Assembly (NCBI GenBank): GCA_905620445.1
Contig: CAJQTP010000012.1
Coordinates: forward strand, 1 to 54,568
Reading direction: 5' to 3'
Length of the DNA: 54,568 nucleotides
DNA from: an uncultured Candidatus Thioglobus sp.
GTDB lineage: Bacteria; Pseudomonadota; Gammaproteobacteria; PS1; Pseudothioglobaceae
This document shows, one piece after another, positions 31,537 through 40,651 of the stretch; the stretch's first letter is position 1, and each line of letters starts with the position of its first letter. Both the position numbers and the translations under genes were made by a program. Under the pieces are notes generated by a model, which did not search any database, was not told the origin of the DNA, and saw only the letters and a program-made list of their open reading frames with translations.

Positions 31537-32730
31537 CTAAGAAATTTCTTTAAATGCTTGCTCTAAATCAGCAATCAGATCTTCAACATCCTCAATACCA
31601 GTTGAGTATCTTACTAAGCCTTCAGGTATACCAGCAGCCATACGCTCTTCTGCGCTGCACTCTACATGACTTGTTGTTAATGGAGGGCCAACTACGGTTT
31701 CAACGCATCCTAAATTAGCCGCCATATGGGCATATTTAAGTTTTGGTAAAAATTTCTTAATTGATTCCAGGCCACCTTTAACAGAAAAACTTAACATTCC
31801 GCCATAGCCACCATTCATTTGTTCTTTAGCTATCTCATGGCCAGGATGAGATTCCAATCCAGGGTAATTAACCTGATCAACCAAAGGGTGATTTTGTAAG
31901 TACGTTGCAATTAACATTGCGCTTTCATTTTGTCTTTCAACTCGAAGCTTTAATGTTTTCATTCCTCTTAGGAGGCTATATGCGTCCATTGGGGCAAGGG
32001 TAGCACCGTTTATTTCACGGTAATGATAAACTTTCCTTACTAAGTCTTGATTGCCACAAATCACTCCTCCAAGAGCGTCTGCGTGACCCCCTAGGTATTT
32101 AGAGGCAGAGTGCAGCGTAATATCAGCACCAAGTGAAAGTGGTCTTTGATTGATTGGAGTTGCGAACGTGTTATCAACAACGACAAGAGCACCTACTTTT
32201 TTGGCTGCAGCGCTTAAGCGCTTGATGTCTGTTATTTTAATGGTTGGATTGGTTGGCGTCTCCAGGTATAACACCTTGCAGCCCTTGGCTATTTCACTTT
32301 CTATTTGCTCGTAATCTCCTGTTTCACAAAGACTAACATCAATATTAAGTGGCGGTAAAAATTCATTAAAAATGACATTTGTCCCACCGTAACTATCTTT
32401 AATTGAAACAATGCGATCACCAGGCTTTAAAAAGGTTGCCAAGGTGTTGCTAATTGCTGCCATACCAGAGGCAAAACTAGTTGCCGCTTCAGCGCCTTCA
32501 AGTACCTTTACTTTGTCCTCAAAAGCGCGTATTGTTGGGTTCGTATTTCGAGAATATATATGGCCTTCAGCCTCCCCTAGGGCAACTTTATGCCAGGTAT
32601 CAATATCTTTGTAAGCAAATGAAACACTGTGAACAACGGGTACTTGTGTTGAGCGCTCATATAGTTCGTGTTCTTGTTCTCCACCCCAAATACTTTGAGT
32701 GGACTGACCGATGTATTTTTTTTCAAGCAT
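31537..32730 (-). CDS. Cys/Met-metabolism PLP-dependent enzyme (cystathionine gamma-synthase family)
   Basis: The 397-aa protein is a fold-type I PLP enzyme related to MetB, cystathionine lyases and methionine gamma-lyase. The PLP lysine is Lys211 (LHSASKYLGGHADALGG). IYSRNTNPT and the active-site Tyr in SIKDSYGGTNVI are present, as is ETPTNPTIKITDI. A good AGAGGTTATT site precedes the ATG. Members do beta- or gamma-elimination or replacement. Substrate is unclear. Being the first gene of an operon with the DoeA-like hydrolase, it may process that enzyme's product rather than take part in methionine synthesis (inference). Confidence 0.88.
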   Translation of the reverse strand: MLEKKYIGQSTQSIWGGEQEHELYERSTQVPVVHSVSFAYKDIDTWHKVALGEAEGHIYSRNTNPTIRAFEDKVKVLEGAEAATSFASGMAAISNTLATFLKPGDRIVSIKDSYGGTNVIFNEFLPPLNIDVSLCETGDYEQIESEIAKGCKVLYLETPTNPTIKITDIKRLSAAAKKVGALVVVDNTFATPINQRPLSLGADITLHSASKYLGGHADALGGVICGNQDLVRKVYHYREINGATLAPMDAYSLLRGMKTLKLRVERQNESAMLIATYLQNHPLVDQVNYPGLESHPGHEIAKEQMNGGYGGMLSFSVKGGLESIKKFLPKLKYAHMAANLGCVETVVGPPLTTSHVECSAEERMAAGIPEGLVRYSTGIEDVEDLIADLEQAFKEIS

Positions 32731-32986
32731 AAATAACCTCTGATAATTGCGATGAGTATAAAAAAAAATGATAATAAATCACTTAAATCCTATTTCAAGG
32801 CAGCGCTTAATAAGCCTTTATCTTGATGAAAATTATTATACATCCAGAATCATGCTTTTGACAATCATGAATTTACATATTGGTTGATATATCAAGAAAA
32901 TTTTGAGCAATAAATAAATATTGCTAAATTAATAGTTTCTGATATATTGCGAGTCTGCATTACGCCACATTCAACTCTTTACAACT
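32731..32986. promoter_or_regulatory. Divergent control region with palindromes
   Basis: This 256-bp region lies between the divergent PLP-enzyme operon and the EamA transporter gene. It holds a perfect 12-bp palindrome TTGATATATCAA (32884-32895), an inverted repeat AGCAATA-N6-TATTGCT (32906-32925), and TTTTGACAAT (32856-32865), which partly matches the putative Lrp operator core. It probably carries promoters for both directions. No gene is seen. Confidence 0.5.
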
Positions 32987-33934
32987 ATGAGTATATCTGC
33001 TTCAAAAGAGTCGGCTGGTAAAGACACATCCGTTTTTACATCAAACTTTCTTTGCGTCTTTTCAATACTGCTTTTTGCAACAGGCTTTCCTGCCGCTGAA
33101 TACTTATTAAAAGATTGGGATGTCGTCAGCGTTATTATGGCTCGAAATGTATTTTCATTTATTTTAATTTTTATAATTTGGTTATTCATTGAAGGAATAC
33201 AAAAAGTTAAATCTGCTAATTGGTCAAAGGGTTTTTTAATAGGCTTATCAGGATTTGGAATTGGAGCTTTCTTAATCCTTATGCTTCAATCATTAACAAC
33301 ACCAGTAATTGCAGCATTAGCAGTAGCCACAATGCCAGTTTTTGCTGTGAGTTTGGAGATGCTCCTTGATGGACGTAAAATGACGTTATGGTTTTTCTTT
33401 GGTGTTGTGCTAGTATTACTTGGTGGCTATATTGCTTCAGGTGCCTCATTGAGTGAGGATAATATTGGCATAGCTGCTTTCATAGGAGTTGTTGGAGTTG
33501 CATTATTTGCTTGGGGCTCCAGAGCAGCAGTTAAAAGCCTTCCTGGCATGTCTAATCTAGGTCAAACAGCAGTCACATCTTTTGGGATGGCCGGGCTATC
33601 AATATTCTTATATTTTGTCTGTAGTGCCTTTCTTGATTTAACTAATACTCCGTCAATTATTACTATTGAGCACCTAGGCTTAGTGCTTATATACGCTTGG
33701 CTTGGGTTGGGAATTTCTCAAATTTTTTGGATAAAGGCTGTTAGCCAACTCGGAATTGGTTTGGCGTCATTTCATTTAAATGCCGTTCCATTCTACGTCA
33801 TGTTTATGCTGTTTCTTCTTGGCGATAGTTGGGTATGGCACCAAGCATTTGGAGCTTTAATCGTTATTTCTGGGGTCATATTAGCTCAACAAAAGTCTTC
33901 GAAGAAAAAAGCAGAATTTTTTGAGTTACCCTAG
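32987..33934 (+). CDS. EamA/DMT family transporter
   Basis: The 315-aa protein is an integral membrane protein with about ten hydrophobic helices arranged as two EamA repeats. The first starts near residue 22 (FLCVFSILLFATGFPAAEYLL) and the second near residue 160. Members export or import amino acids, nucleosides or other small metabolites; the substrate is not predictable. It diverges from the PLP/DoeA-like operon. Its 3' end overlaps the convergent prmC by 9 nt. Confidence 0.9.
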   Translation: MSISASKESAGKDTSVFTSNFLCVFSILLFATGFPAAEYLLKDWDVVSVIMARNVFSFILIFIIWLFIEGIQKVKSANWSKGFLIGLSGFGIGAFLILMLQSLTTPVIAALAVATMPVFAVSLEMLLDGRKMTLWFFFGVVLVLLGGYIASGASLSEDNIGIAAFIGVVGVALFAWGSRAAVKSLPGMSNLGQTAVTSFGMAGLSIFLYFVCSAFLDLTNTPSIITIEHLGLVLIYAWLGLGISQIFWIKAVSQLGIGLASFHLNAVPFYVMFMLFLLGDSWVWHQAFGALIVISGVILAQQKSSKKKAEFFELP

Positions 33935-34720
33935 TTCTGCAAGGATTGCCCTGTCAACCTTATTCAGATCTTTAAATGTTTTGATATTTGTAAAAGACTC
34001 TTCTAATAACTTAACAATTCTATCTTTTTGGTTATAACCGTGCTCAAGCAGCAAATACCCACCGCTACTAAGAAATTCTGTTGATTTGGTGATGATTTCT
34101 CTGATGGCATTAAGTCCGTCATCACCTGAGACCAAGGCCTCAATAGGTTCATACTTTAGATCTTCTAAGTGCGGGTCATGCTCATTAATGTAGGGCGGGT
34201 TACTAACAATTAAATCAAATTTTGTAAGAGGTAATGGATCAAACCAGCTGCCACAATAAAAATCAATATCTTTAGTTGAATTGAGTTTAGCAATATTCAG
34301 CGCATCCATTGACTGATCGGTGGCTGAAAGCTTCCATTTCGGACACTTTTCTGAAAGAGTTATGGCTATTATGCCGCTTCCAGTTCCAAGATCTAATACG
34401 TTTATTTTTTTATTAGTATCAAACGTATTAAGTGCAATGTCGATTAATAGTTCTGTTTCGGGTCTTGGAATTAGAGTTGCAGGTGAGACTATAAAATCAA
34501 GATCATAAAATCCTTGAGTACCTTTGAGGTAGGCAAAAGGCTTACCATTGCTTCTTTGCTTAATTAAACTATTGAGTGTTTTAAGTTCTGCATTGTTTAG
34601 CTCATAATCAAGATTTGAAAACAGCCGCTCTTTAGTTTGATCAAGTGCTAAACATAAGAGTTTTAATATATCTTTGACATCCGTCTTAAGATAGTCTTTA
34701 GTCGATTTTCTTATAGACAT
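33926..34720 (-). CDS. prmC: PrmC, release-factor glutamine methyltransferase
   Basis: PrmC methylates the GGQ glutamine of RF1 and RF2. The 264-aa protein has an N-terminal helical domain, the SAM-binding motif VLDLGTGSGIIAITL, and the catalytic SNPPYI motif. Length is slightly shorter than the usual 277. No prfA is beside it. Its end overlaps the convergent EamA gene. Confidence 0.94.
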   Translation of the reverse strand: MSIRKSTKDYLKTDVKDILKLLCLALDQTKERLFSNLDYELNNAELKTLNSLIKQRSNGKPFAYLKGTQGFYDLDFIVSPATLIPRPETELLIDIALNTFDTNKKINVLDLGTGSGIIAITLSEKCPKWKLSATDQSMDALNIAKLNSTKDIDFYCGSWFDPLPLTKFDLIVSNPPYINEHDPHLEDLKYEPIEALVSGDDGLNAIREIITKSTEFLSSGGYLLLEHGYNQKDRIVKLLEESFTNIKTFKDLNKVDRAILAELG

Positions 34721-34864
34721 GGAGTAAATTTAGGTTGCTTGAGATTGTAAAAAAAGTTTCTAATTTTTAAGTGATTTTTCATTTTAATATTATATCAACA
34801 AGCGAGTTTTGGTAATTGGTTTATGTTCTATGGGATGATAATGTTATTTGTGAAAAGCAGCTGT

Positions 34865-35314
34865 ATGTTAAATTTAGTTTTATACCAACCCGAGATACCC
34901 AACAACACTGGAAGTCTAATACGTTTGTCAGCAAATATGGGTGCAAATCTTCACCTGATAAAGCCTTATGGATTTGAGATTAATGATAAGCGTTTAAGGC
35001 GTGCTGGGCTTGATTATAAAGAGCTTGCAAATGTTTATGAATATGAAAATTTTGATGACTACTTAGACAAAGCTAATCCAGCCAAGCTTTATTTTGTAAG
35101 CACAAAAGTGAGTAAAAGCTATGCTGACGTTAAATACCATAGTGATGATTCATTTCTATTTGGCTCGGAAACACAAGGTCTTCCAAAGGAAATAATGGAT
35201 GAATATGATGGCATAACCCTACCTATGCAAAAAGGCTCGAGAAGCCTAAACCTTTCAAACTGCGTTTCAATTGTAGCTTATGAGGCCTGGAGGCAAATCG
35301 GATTTACTAACTGA
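34865..35314 (+). CDS. trmL: TrmL, tRNA (cytidine/uridine-2'-O-)-methyltransferase
   Basis: TrmL methylates the wobble base ribose of tRNA-Leu isoacceptors. The SPOUT-fold features are present: LYQPEIPNNTGSLIRLSAN, LFGSETQGLPKEI and the knot segment RSLNLSNCVSIVAYEAWRQ. I chose the ATG at 34865 (MLNLVLYQPEIP, 149 aa) because family members begin there. The frame is open to an ATG at 34823, but the extra 14 residues do not match the family. Confidence 0.92.
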   Translation: MLNLVLYQPEIPNNTGSLIRLSANMGANLHLIKPYGFEINDKRLRRAGLDYKELANVYEYENFDDYLDKANPAKLYFVSTKVSKSYADVKYHSDDSFLFGSETQGLPKEIMDEYDGITLPMQKGSRSLNLSNCVSIVAYEAWRQIGFTN

Positions 35315-35327
35315 AGGGTATATTTTT

Positions 35328-36257
35328 TTAACTTAGCTCAACTAATTGGTAGGCATTATTAAAGTCTTTAATTGAAACTTCATTTTTTCCAGCGAGCTGG
35401 ACTTTTTTAAGGCTTAATATGCCGTTTCCAGTTGCAATGTAACAAGTGGTTTTAGTTTGCTCAACAACCATTCCTGGGGTTTTGGAGGATTCATAATGAA
35501 CTTCTTCCGCCTCTGAAATTCTAATAATCTTGCTTTCGAATTGCGAAGCTTTTGCATTAGTTTGGGCTATAGGGCGAGGATTAAAGGCTCTAATCATGAG
35601 GCTTATATTTTTTGCACTTTGAGTCCAGTCTATTTGAGCCTCTCCTTTCAAAATCTTTTTGGCATAAATCGCATCATCATCATTTTGAGGTATGGCTTTT
35701 AATTCCTTTAACCGATGTAAAGCGTCAAGGATTAATTTGGCCCCCATAACTGATAAAGAGTCAGTGAGTGATTTAGAAGTATCATTGTTTTCAATTAAAC
35801 ATGTTTGTGTAAGCAAAACATCTCCGGTATCTAGTCCCTCATTCATTTGCATAATTGAGATTCCAGTCTCTTTATCACCTGAAAGAATAGCCCGCTCAAT
35901 TGGTGCAGCCCCTCTCCATCGAGGTAGAAGAGATGCATGAATATTAAGACATCCATGTCTTGGAGTTTGAAGTGCTTTAGTTGAGAGTATCTGGCCATAC
36001 GCTGCAACTACTATGACATCAGGATTTAGAGAGGTAAGTTTTTTTTGGTTTTGCTCATTACTGAAATCTTCAGGCTGAATGACTAGTAAATTATTTTCTT
36101 CTGCGTAAAGCTTGACTGGGCAGGCTGTTAAAATCTTTCCTCTTCCTTTTGGCCTGTCAGGCTGGCAATATACACCAATTACCTCATGACCCGATTTATG
36201 AAGAATAGCTAGAGATTCGACAGCAAATTTAGGTGTTCCTGCAAAAACTATGCGCAT
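35328..36257 (-). CDS. fmt: Methionyl-tRNA formyltransferase
   Basis: Fmt formylates initiator Met-tRNA using 10-formyl-THF. The 309-aa protein has RIVFAGTPKFAVESL, the catalytic LNIHASLLPRWRGAAPIERAI and the IMQMNEGLDTGDVL segment. It overlaps the argH stop by 1 nt, forming argH-fmt. The usual partner def is not in the window, so the def-fmt pair is split here. Confidence 0.97.
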   Translation of the reverse strand: MRIVFAGTPKFAVESLAILHKSGHEVIGVYCQPDRPKGRGKILTACPVKLYAEENNLLVIQPEDFSNEQNQKKLTSLNPDVIVVAAYGQILSTKALQTPRHGCLNIHASLLPRWRGAAPIERAILSGDKETGISIMQMNEGLDTGDVLLTQTCLIENNDTSKSLTDSLSVMGAKLILDALHRLKELKAIPQNDDDAIYAKKILKGEAQIDWTQSAKNISLMIRAFNPRPIAQTNAKASQFESKIIRISEAEEVHYESSKTPGMVVEQTKTTCYIATGNGILSLKKVQLAGKNEVSIKDFNNAYQLVELS

Positions 36258-37642
36258 TACTTAATGGATTTACGCCCTGTTTTAATAGCAATTGAGATTT
36301 GTTTTGGTGAGGTTCCGCCTAGGTGGTTGCGAGCATTAATAGACCCCTCTAGAGAGATTACATCAAAAATATCTTCTTCAATTAATGAGTTAAAGTTTTT
36401 AAGCTCATCAATTGTAAATTTGCTCAAGTCTTTACGTTCTTTAAGTCCATAAGAAACAGCTTTTCCGACGACATCATGCGCATCCCTAAAAGCCAAACCT
36501 TTCTTTACAAGATAATCAGCTAAGTCAGTTGCAGTAGTGTAGCCCTTAAGCGCTGATTGATACATATTATCTTTGTTGGTATTGATCGTTGGAACCATAT
36601 CTGCAAAAATACGAAGACAAGCGTAAATAGTCTCAACACTATCAAATAGTGGCTCTTTATCCTCCTGGTTATCCTTGTTATATGCCAATGGCTGGCCTTT
36701 CATTATTGTTAAAAGTGAAATTAAATTACCAGTTACTCGACCAGTTTTTCCTCGGACCAATTCAGGAACATCTGGATTTTTCTTTTGAGGCATAATCGAT
36801 GAGCCTGTGCAAAAGCTGTCAGGAAGAGATATGAATTCAAATTGTGCGCTTGACCATAGAATGATCTCCTCAGAAAACCTTGAAAGGTGCATCATAATTA
36901 GGCTTGCATTTGAAGCAAATTCAATCGCAAAGTCACGGTCACTGACTGCATCAATAGAATTTAAGCTTATTCTCTCAAATCCTAAAAGCTCAGCAGTTCG
37001 CTCACGATTAATTGGATAACTAGTTCCTGCAAGAGCAGCACTTCCTAGTGGCATTGTATTAATCCTTTTAAAGCTTTCTTGAAGTCGCTCACGATCTCGC
37101 TTAAACATTTCAAAATAAGCTAATAAGTGATGACCAAAGCTAATCGGCTGTGCAGCTTGAAGGTGTGTAAATCCAGGCATAATTGTTTCTATTTCTTGCT
37201 CTGCAAGGTCAAGAAGAGCATTTAATAGCCTTTCTAACTCTTTCGTAATGAGTTGAACTTGGTCTCTAAGATAAAGCCTAATATCAGTCGCAACTTGATC
37301 ATTACGAGAGCGACCAGTATGAAGTTTTTTCCCTGGGTCTCCACAAATTTCAGTTAATCGAGACTCAATATTCATATGAACATCTTCCAGCTCAATCGAC
37401 CAACTAAATTGACCGTTAATTATCTCATCTTTAATTTTATCAAGACCTTCAAGAATTTGTTTTAACTCTGTAGTTGTTAGAACATCTACTTCACTAAGCA
37501 TTGTTGCATGAGCAATAGAGCCCTCAATATCATAGAGTGCAAGAACCTTATCAAAAGAAACAGATGCGCCAAAAATTTTGACAAATTCATCTGTCGGTTC
37601 ATTAAAGCGTCCACCCCATAAATGATTTTTTTCAGATTTCAT
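36257..37642 (-). CDS. argH: Argininosuccinate lyase
   Basis: ArgH releases arginine and fumarate from argininosuccinate. At 461 aa it is full length, starting [16 protein letters not shown]. It has [34 protein letters not shown] and the fumarase/ASL signature [12 protein letters not shown]. It overlaps fmt and diverges from hemC across 222 bp. Confidence 0.98.
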   Translation of the reverse strand: MKSEKNHLWGGRFNEPTDEFVKIFGASVSFDKVLALYDIEGSIAHATMLSEVDVLTTTELKQILEGLDKIKDEIINGQFSWSIELEDVHMNIESRLTEICGDPGKKLHTGRSRNDQVATDIRLYLRDQVQLITKELERLLNALLDLAEQEIETIMPGFTHLQAAQPISFGHHLLAYFEMFKRDRERLQESFKRINTMPLGSAALAGTSYPINRERTAELLGFERISLNSIDAVSDRDFAIEFASNASLIMMHLSRFSEEIILWSSAQFEFISLPDSFCTGSSIMPQKKNPDVPELVRGKTGRVTGNLISLLTIMKGQPLAYNKDNQEDKEPLFDSVETIYACLRIFADMVPTINTNKDNMYQSALKGYTTATDLADYLVKKGLAFRDAHDVVGKAVSYGLKERKDLSKFTIDELKNFNSLIEEDIFDVISLEGSINARNHLGGTSPKQISIAIKTGRKSIK

Positions 37643-37864
37643 TGTTCACTTTACTCTGTAATTAATACGAATTTCAATTACAGCACATTATTCCACTATA
37701 TAGACGATAAGTTGCTAAAAATGATATAAAAACCTTTCTTAAGTGAGTAATAATAACCAATGCCTTATTTTTTTCATCATAAAATTATTGTCAAAAGCCA
37801 ACATTATCAATAAACACTCGATAAAATATTGTTGGCAACAAATTGAATTGGAGACATCATTACA
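37643..37864. promoter_or_regulatory. Divergent argH/hemC control region
   Basis: This AT-rich region of 222 bp must hold both promoters. The clearest motif is the inverted repeat TTGTTG-G-CAACAA (37829-37841), 23 nt upstream of the hemC start, where a repressor could block initiation. No convincing -35/-10 pair was found for either gene. Confidence 0.35.
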
Positions 37865-38773
37865 GTGCTTAAAATTGCAACACGTAAAAGTCCTTTAGCC
37901 CTATGGCAAGCAGAGTTTGTAAAATCAAGATTACAAATTTTTTATCCTGACTTGGAAGTTGAGTTAGTAAAAATGAGCACTCAGGGCGACAAGATATTAA
38001 ATTCACCACTTTCAAAAATTGGTGGAAAAAGCCTATTTATTAAAGAATTAGAAATAGGTATTTTGGAAGGACGTGCTGATATTGCGGTCCATTCTATGAA
38101 AGATGTTCCCTACCAGCTTCCAAAAGAATTCGAAGTTGGCGCAATTTTAGAGCGAGAAAATCCATTTGATGCATTTGTTTCAAATGATTTTGATAATATA
38201 AGCGAACTTCCACAGGGCGCTAGAGTTGGCTCTTGCAGTTTGAGGCGCATTGTTCAATTAAAAGCATTAAGACCTGATCTGAGCATTCTAGATTTACGAG
38301 GAAATGTTAATACTCGATTAAGAAAGCTAGATGAAGGTCAATATGATGCAATTATTTTGGCGTGCTCAGGCCTTATAAGGCTTGGTTTTGAGGGTAGAAT
38401 TAAGCAACATCTTAGTGTCGATCAATCCTTACCAGCAGTTGGACAGGGGGCTTTAGGTATTGAGATCAAGAAGGGTGATAAAGAAATAATCAACCTAATA
38501 AATCCACTGGTAAATAAAAAAACCATGATTGAGGTCAGTGCTGAAAGAGCATTGAACTCTACTCTTGAGGGTGGATGTTCAGTTGCAATTGGTGCCTATG
38601 CAACAAGTAATAATGATGAGTTGCATCTTAAGGGTATGGTGGGTAATGTTGATTCTGGAGTTATTTTAAGGGTAGAAGAGTCAGGTGATGTGTCTGAGCC
38701 TAATGCACTAGGCGAGCTTGTTGCTAATAAACTATTATCTATGGGCGCAAAAGAGCTCTTAAAAGAGGTTTGA
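37865..38773 (+). CDS. hemC: Porphobilinogen deaminase (hydroxymethylbilane synthase)
   Basis: HemC joins four porphobilinogens into hydroxymethylbilane for haem and sirohaem. At 302 aa it has ATRKSPLALWQAEFV, GGKSLFIKELE, HSMKDVPYQLP, VGSCSLRR and the dipyrromethane-cofactor Cys in LEGGCSVAIGAY. The start is GTG at 37865, a rather long 11 nt after GGAG; family alignment supports it. The pterin dehydratase gene follows after 1 nt. No hemD is adjacent. Confidence 0.97.
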   Translation: MLKIATRKSPLALWQAEFVKSRLQIFYPDLEVELVKMSTQGDKILNSPLSKIGGKSLFIKELEIGILEGRADIAVHSMKDVPYQLPKEFEVGAILERENPFDAFVSNDFDNISELPQGARVGSCSLRRIVQLKALRPDLSILDLRGNVNTRLRKLDEGQYDAIILACSGLIRLGFEGRIKQHLSVDQSLPAVGQGALGIEIKKGDKEIINLINPLVNKKTMIEVSAERALNSTLEGGCSVAIGAYATSNNDELHLKGMVGNVDSGVILRVEESGDVSEPNALGELVANKLLSMGAKELLKEV

Positions 38774-38774
38774 T

Positions 38775-39065
38775 TTGATTTTATCTAATAAACAATTAAA
38801 TGAGTACTTAGAAGATCTGGATGGTTGGAGCATCGAAAATGAAAAGCTTTCCAAGACCTTTAAGTTTTCCAGCTTTATCCAAGCTTTTGGTTTTATGACT
38901 CAAGTCGCAATAACATCAGAAACTATGGATCATCACCCAGAATGGTCAAATGTTTATAATAGGGTTGAGATTAATTTGGTTACTCATAGCGAGGGCGGCA
39001 TAACAAAGCTTGATATTGAGCTGGCGATTAAGATTGATTCTATCAGTAGCTCTATAAAACCATAA
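38775..39065 (+). CDS. phhB: Pterin-4a-carbinolamine dehydratase family protein
   Basis: The 96-aa protein has the family signature FMTQVAITSETMDHHPEWSN then VYNRVEINLVTH, with the paired His residues of the dehydratase active site, and ends with GITKLDIELAIKID. The start is TTG at 38775 with AGAGG 6 nt upstream. It directly follows hemC. No phenylalanine hydroxylase (phhA) is in the window. The canonical role is recycling pterin after aromatic amino-acid hydroxylation. Many genomes carry the gene without a hydroxylase, so its role may differ. Confidence 0.9.
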   Translation: MILSNKQLNEYLEDLDGWSIENEKLSKTFKFSSFIQAFGFMTQVAITSETMDHHPEWSNVYNRVEINLVTHSEGGITKLDIELAIKIDSISSSIKP

Positions 39066-39074
39066 ATAAGCTAA

Positions 39075-40028
39075 CTAATCAAATAAAGCATCTACAAAAT
39101 CTTTTCCATTAAAAGGCTTAAGGTCATCAATTGCTTCACCAACGCCAATATAACGAATAGGAAGTTTAAGTGAATCTGAAATGGCAAATAAAACACCACC
39201 TTTTGCCGTTCCATCAAGTTTAGTGACCGCGAGCCCCGATAGGTTGATGGATTTATGAAATTCATTTGCCTGTTGAATTGCATTTTGACCTGATCCGCCG
39301 TCTATAACTAATAGAGTTTCATGTGGTGCATTTTCGTTATGTTTTTTTAGTACTCTCTTAATCTTTTCAAGTTCTTGCATCAAGTTATCTTGCGTATGAA
39401 GTCTTCCTGCGGTGTCAGCAATTAAAATATCAATATTTTTTGCAATAGCTGACTGATAAGCATCATATACGACAGAGGCTGCGTCAGCACCTGTTTTTTG
39501 AGCGATGACAGGTATGTCATTTCTCTCACCCCAGACTTGAAGTTGCTCAACTGCAGCTGCACGAAAAGTGTCGCCAGCAGCTAGCATTACAGATTTTCCT
39601 TCACTTTGAAATAACTTAGCAAGCTTACCAATCGTAGTAGTTTTTCCAGCGCCATTAATTCCAACAACAAGAATAACAAAAGTTGTATCAATATTTGTCT
39701 GTAATAAATTTTCTGTAATTAAGAATGATTCTAGTTCAATTTTTATAAGCTCATACAGGCCATCACTATCCTTGAGTTCTTTTCTAGATGCTTTTTTTCG
39801 AACAGCTTCAATAACCTTGTCAGTTGTTTGAATGCCTATATCTGAACCAATGAGAAGCATCTCTAGGTCTTCAAGAAGCTCATCATCTATTTTCTTTTTG
39901 CCAATAAGAAGGGATGAAAGACCATCTCCAAGTTTAGTTTTGGATTTAAATAACCTATCTTTTAGTGAAGTTTTTTTTGGCTCACCTTCAGACTCAGGTT
40001 TTTTATTTTTTTTAAAAAAGTTTAGCAT
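39075..40028 (-). CDS. ftsY: FtsY, signal recognition particle receptor
   Basis: FtsY docks SRP-ribosome complexes to the membrane. The 317-aa protein has a short basic/acidic N-terminal region (about 25 aa, shorter than the long acidic A domain of E. coli), then the N and G domains with GINGAGKTTTIGKLA, DTFRAAAVEQL, DTAGRL and TKLDGTAKGG. ftsE, ftsX and rpoH are not beside it. It converges on the hemC pair. Confidence 0.97.
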   Translation of the reverse strand: MLNFFKKNKKPESEGEPKKTSLKDRLFKSKTKLGDGLSSLLIGKKKIDDELLEDLEMLLIGSDIGIQTTDKVIEAVRKKASRKELKDSDGLYELIKIELESFLITENLLQTNIDTTFVILVVGINGAGKTTTIGKLAKLFQSEGKSVMLAAGDTFRAAAVEQLQVWGERNDIPVIAQKTGADAASVVYDAYQSAIAKNIDILIADTAGRLHTQDNLMQELEKIKRVLKKHNENAPHETLLVIDGGSGQNAIQQANEFHKSINLSGLAVTKLDGTAKGGVLFAISDSLKLPIRYIGVGEAIDDLKPFNGKDFVDALFD

Positions 40029-40178
40029 TAAAGTTTAATTATAAAGACTAGGGAAATTTTACTATGTCAATCATCATGATAACTGTAAATCAACAGATAG
40101 TGTTTCATATAACTTCTTTAATTAATCCTATAAATTCATTGTATTCTGACGGTATTATGTAACTATTTTGGAGTTCAA

Positions 40179-40604
40179 ATGCTTTGGATTAAAGCTTTCC
40201 ATATTTTGACAGTGATAACTTGGTTTGCCGCACTGTTTTACTTGCCGCGACTATTTGTTTACCATGCCATGTCAACTGATGAGATTAGTATAGAGCGCTT
40301 CAAGGTAATGGAGCGAAAACTGTATAGAGGCATTATGATGCCAAGCTTTGTTATCACAACGCTTATGGGCGCTTGGATGCTCCATGGTTACGCTTGGGAA
40401 GTCTATGCTGATCAATATTGGCTTCAGCTTAAGATGGCTTTAGTTGCCATTCTAATTGCGTATCATTTTTATTGTGGCTATTTGGTGAGAGTGTTTTCTG
40501 AAGATAAAAATACACGTAGTCATACTTTTTATCGATGGTTTAACGAGTTTCCAGTACTACTCCTTGTAGGCATTATCATTCTTGTTGTCGTTAAGCCTTT
40601 TTAA
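40179..40604 (+). CDS. hemJ: HemJ, protoporphyrinogen IX oxidase
   Basis: HemJ oxidises protoporphyrinogen IX to protoporphyrin IX in the inner membrane. At 141 aa it has four hydrophobic helices and the N-terminal LWIKAFHILTVITWFAALFY segment with the conserved His8, plus FYLPRLFVYHA. This is the usual enzyme in bacteria lacking HemG and HemY. It stands alone upstream of the 2OG-oxygenase gene. Confidence 0.93.
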   Translation: MLWIKAFHILTVITWFAALFYLPRLFVYHAMSTDEISIERFKVMERKLYRGIMMPSFVITTLMGAWMLHGYAWEVYADQYWLQLKMALVAILIAYHFYCGYLVRVFSEDKNTRSHTFYRWFNEFPVLLLVGIIILVVVKPF

Positions 40605-40651
40605 AAATTTAGTTATATAATTTAAATCTTTATCTCAAAAAAAAATAACTT

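Noticed and set aside
32884..32895. TTGATATATCAA as an FNR/CRP-type site
   Set aside because: FNR sites are TTGAT-N4-ATCAA; here the half sites are separated by only 2 nt, so the palindrome is reported without naming a regulator.
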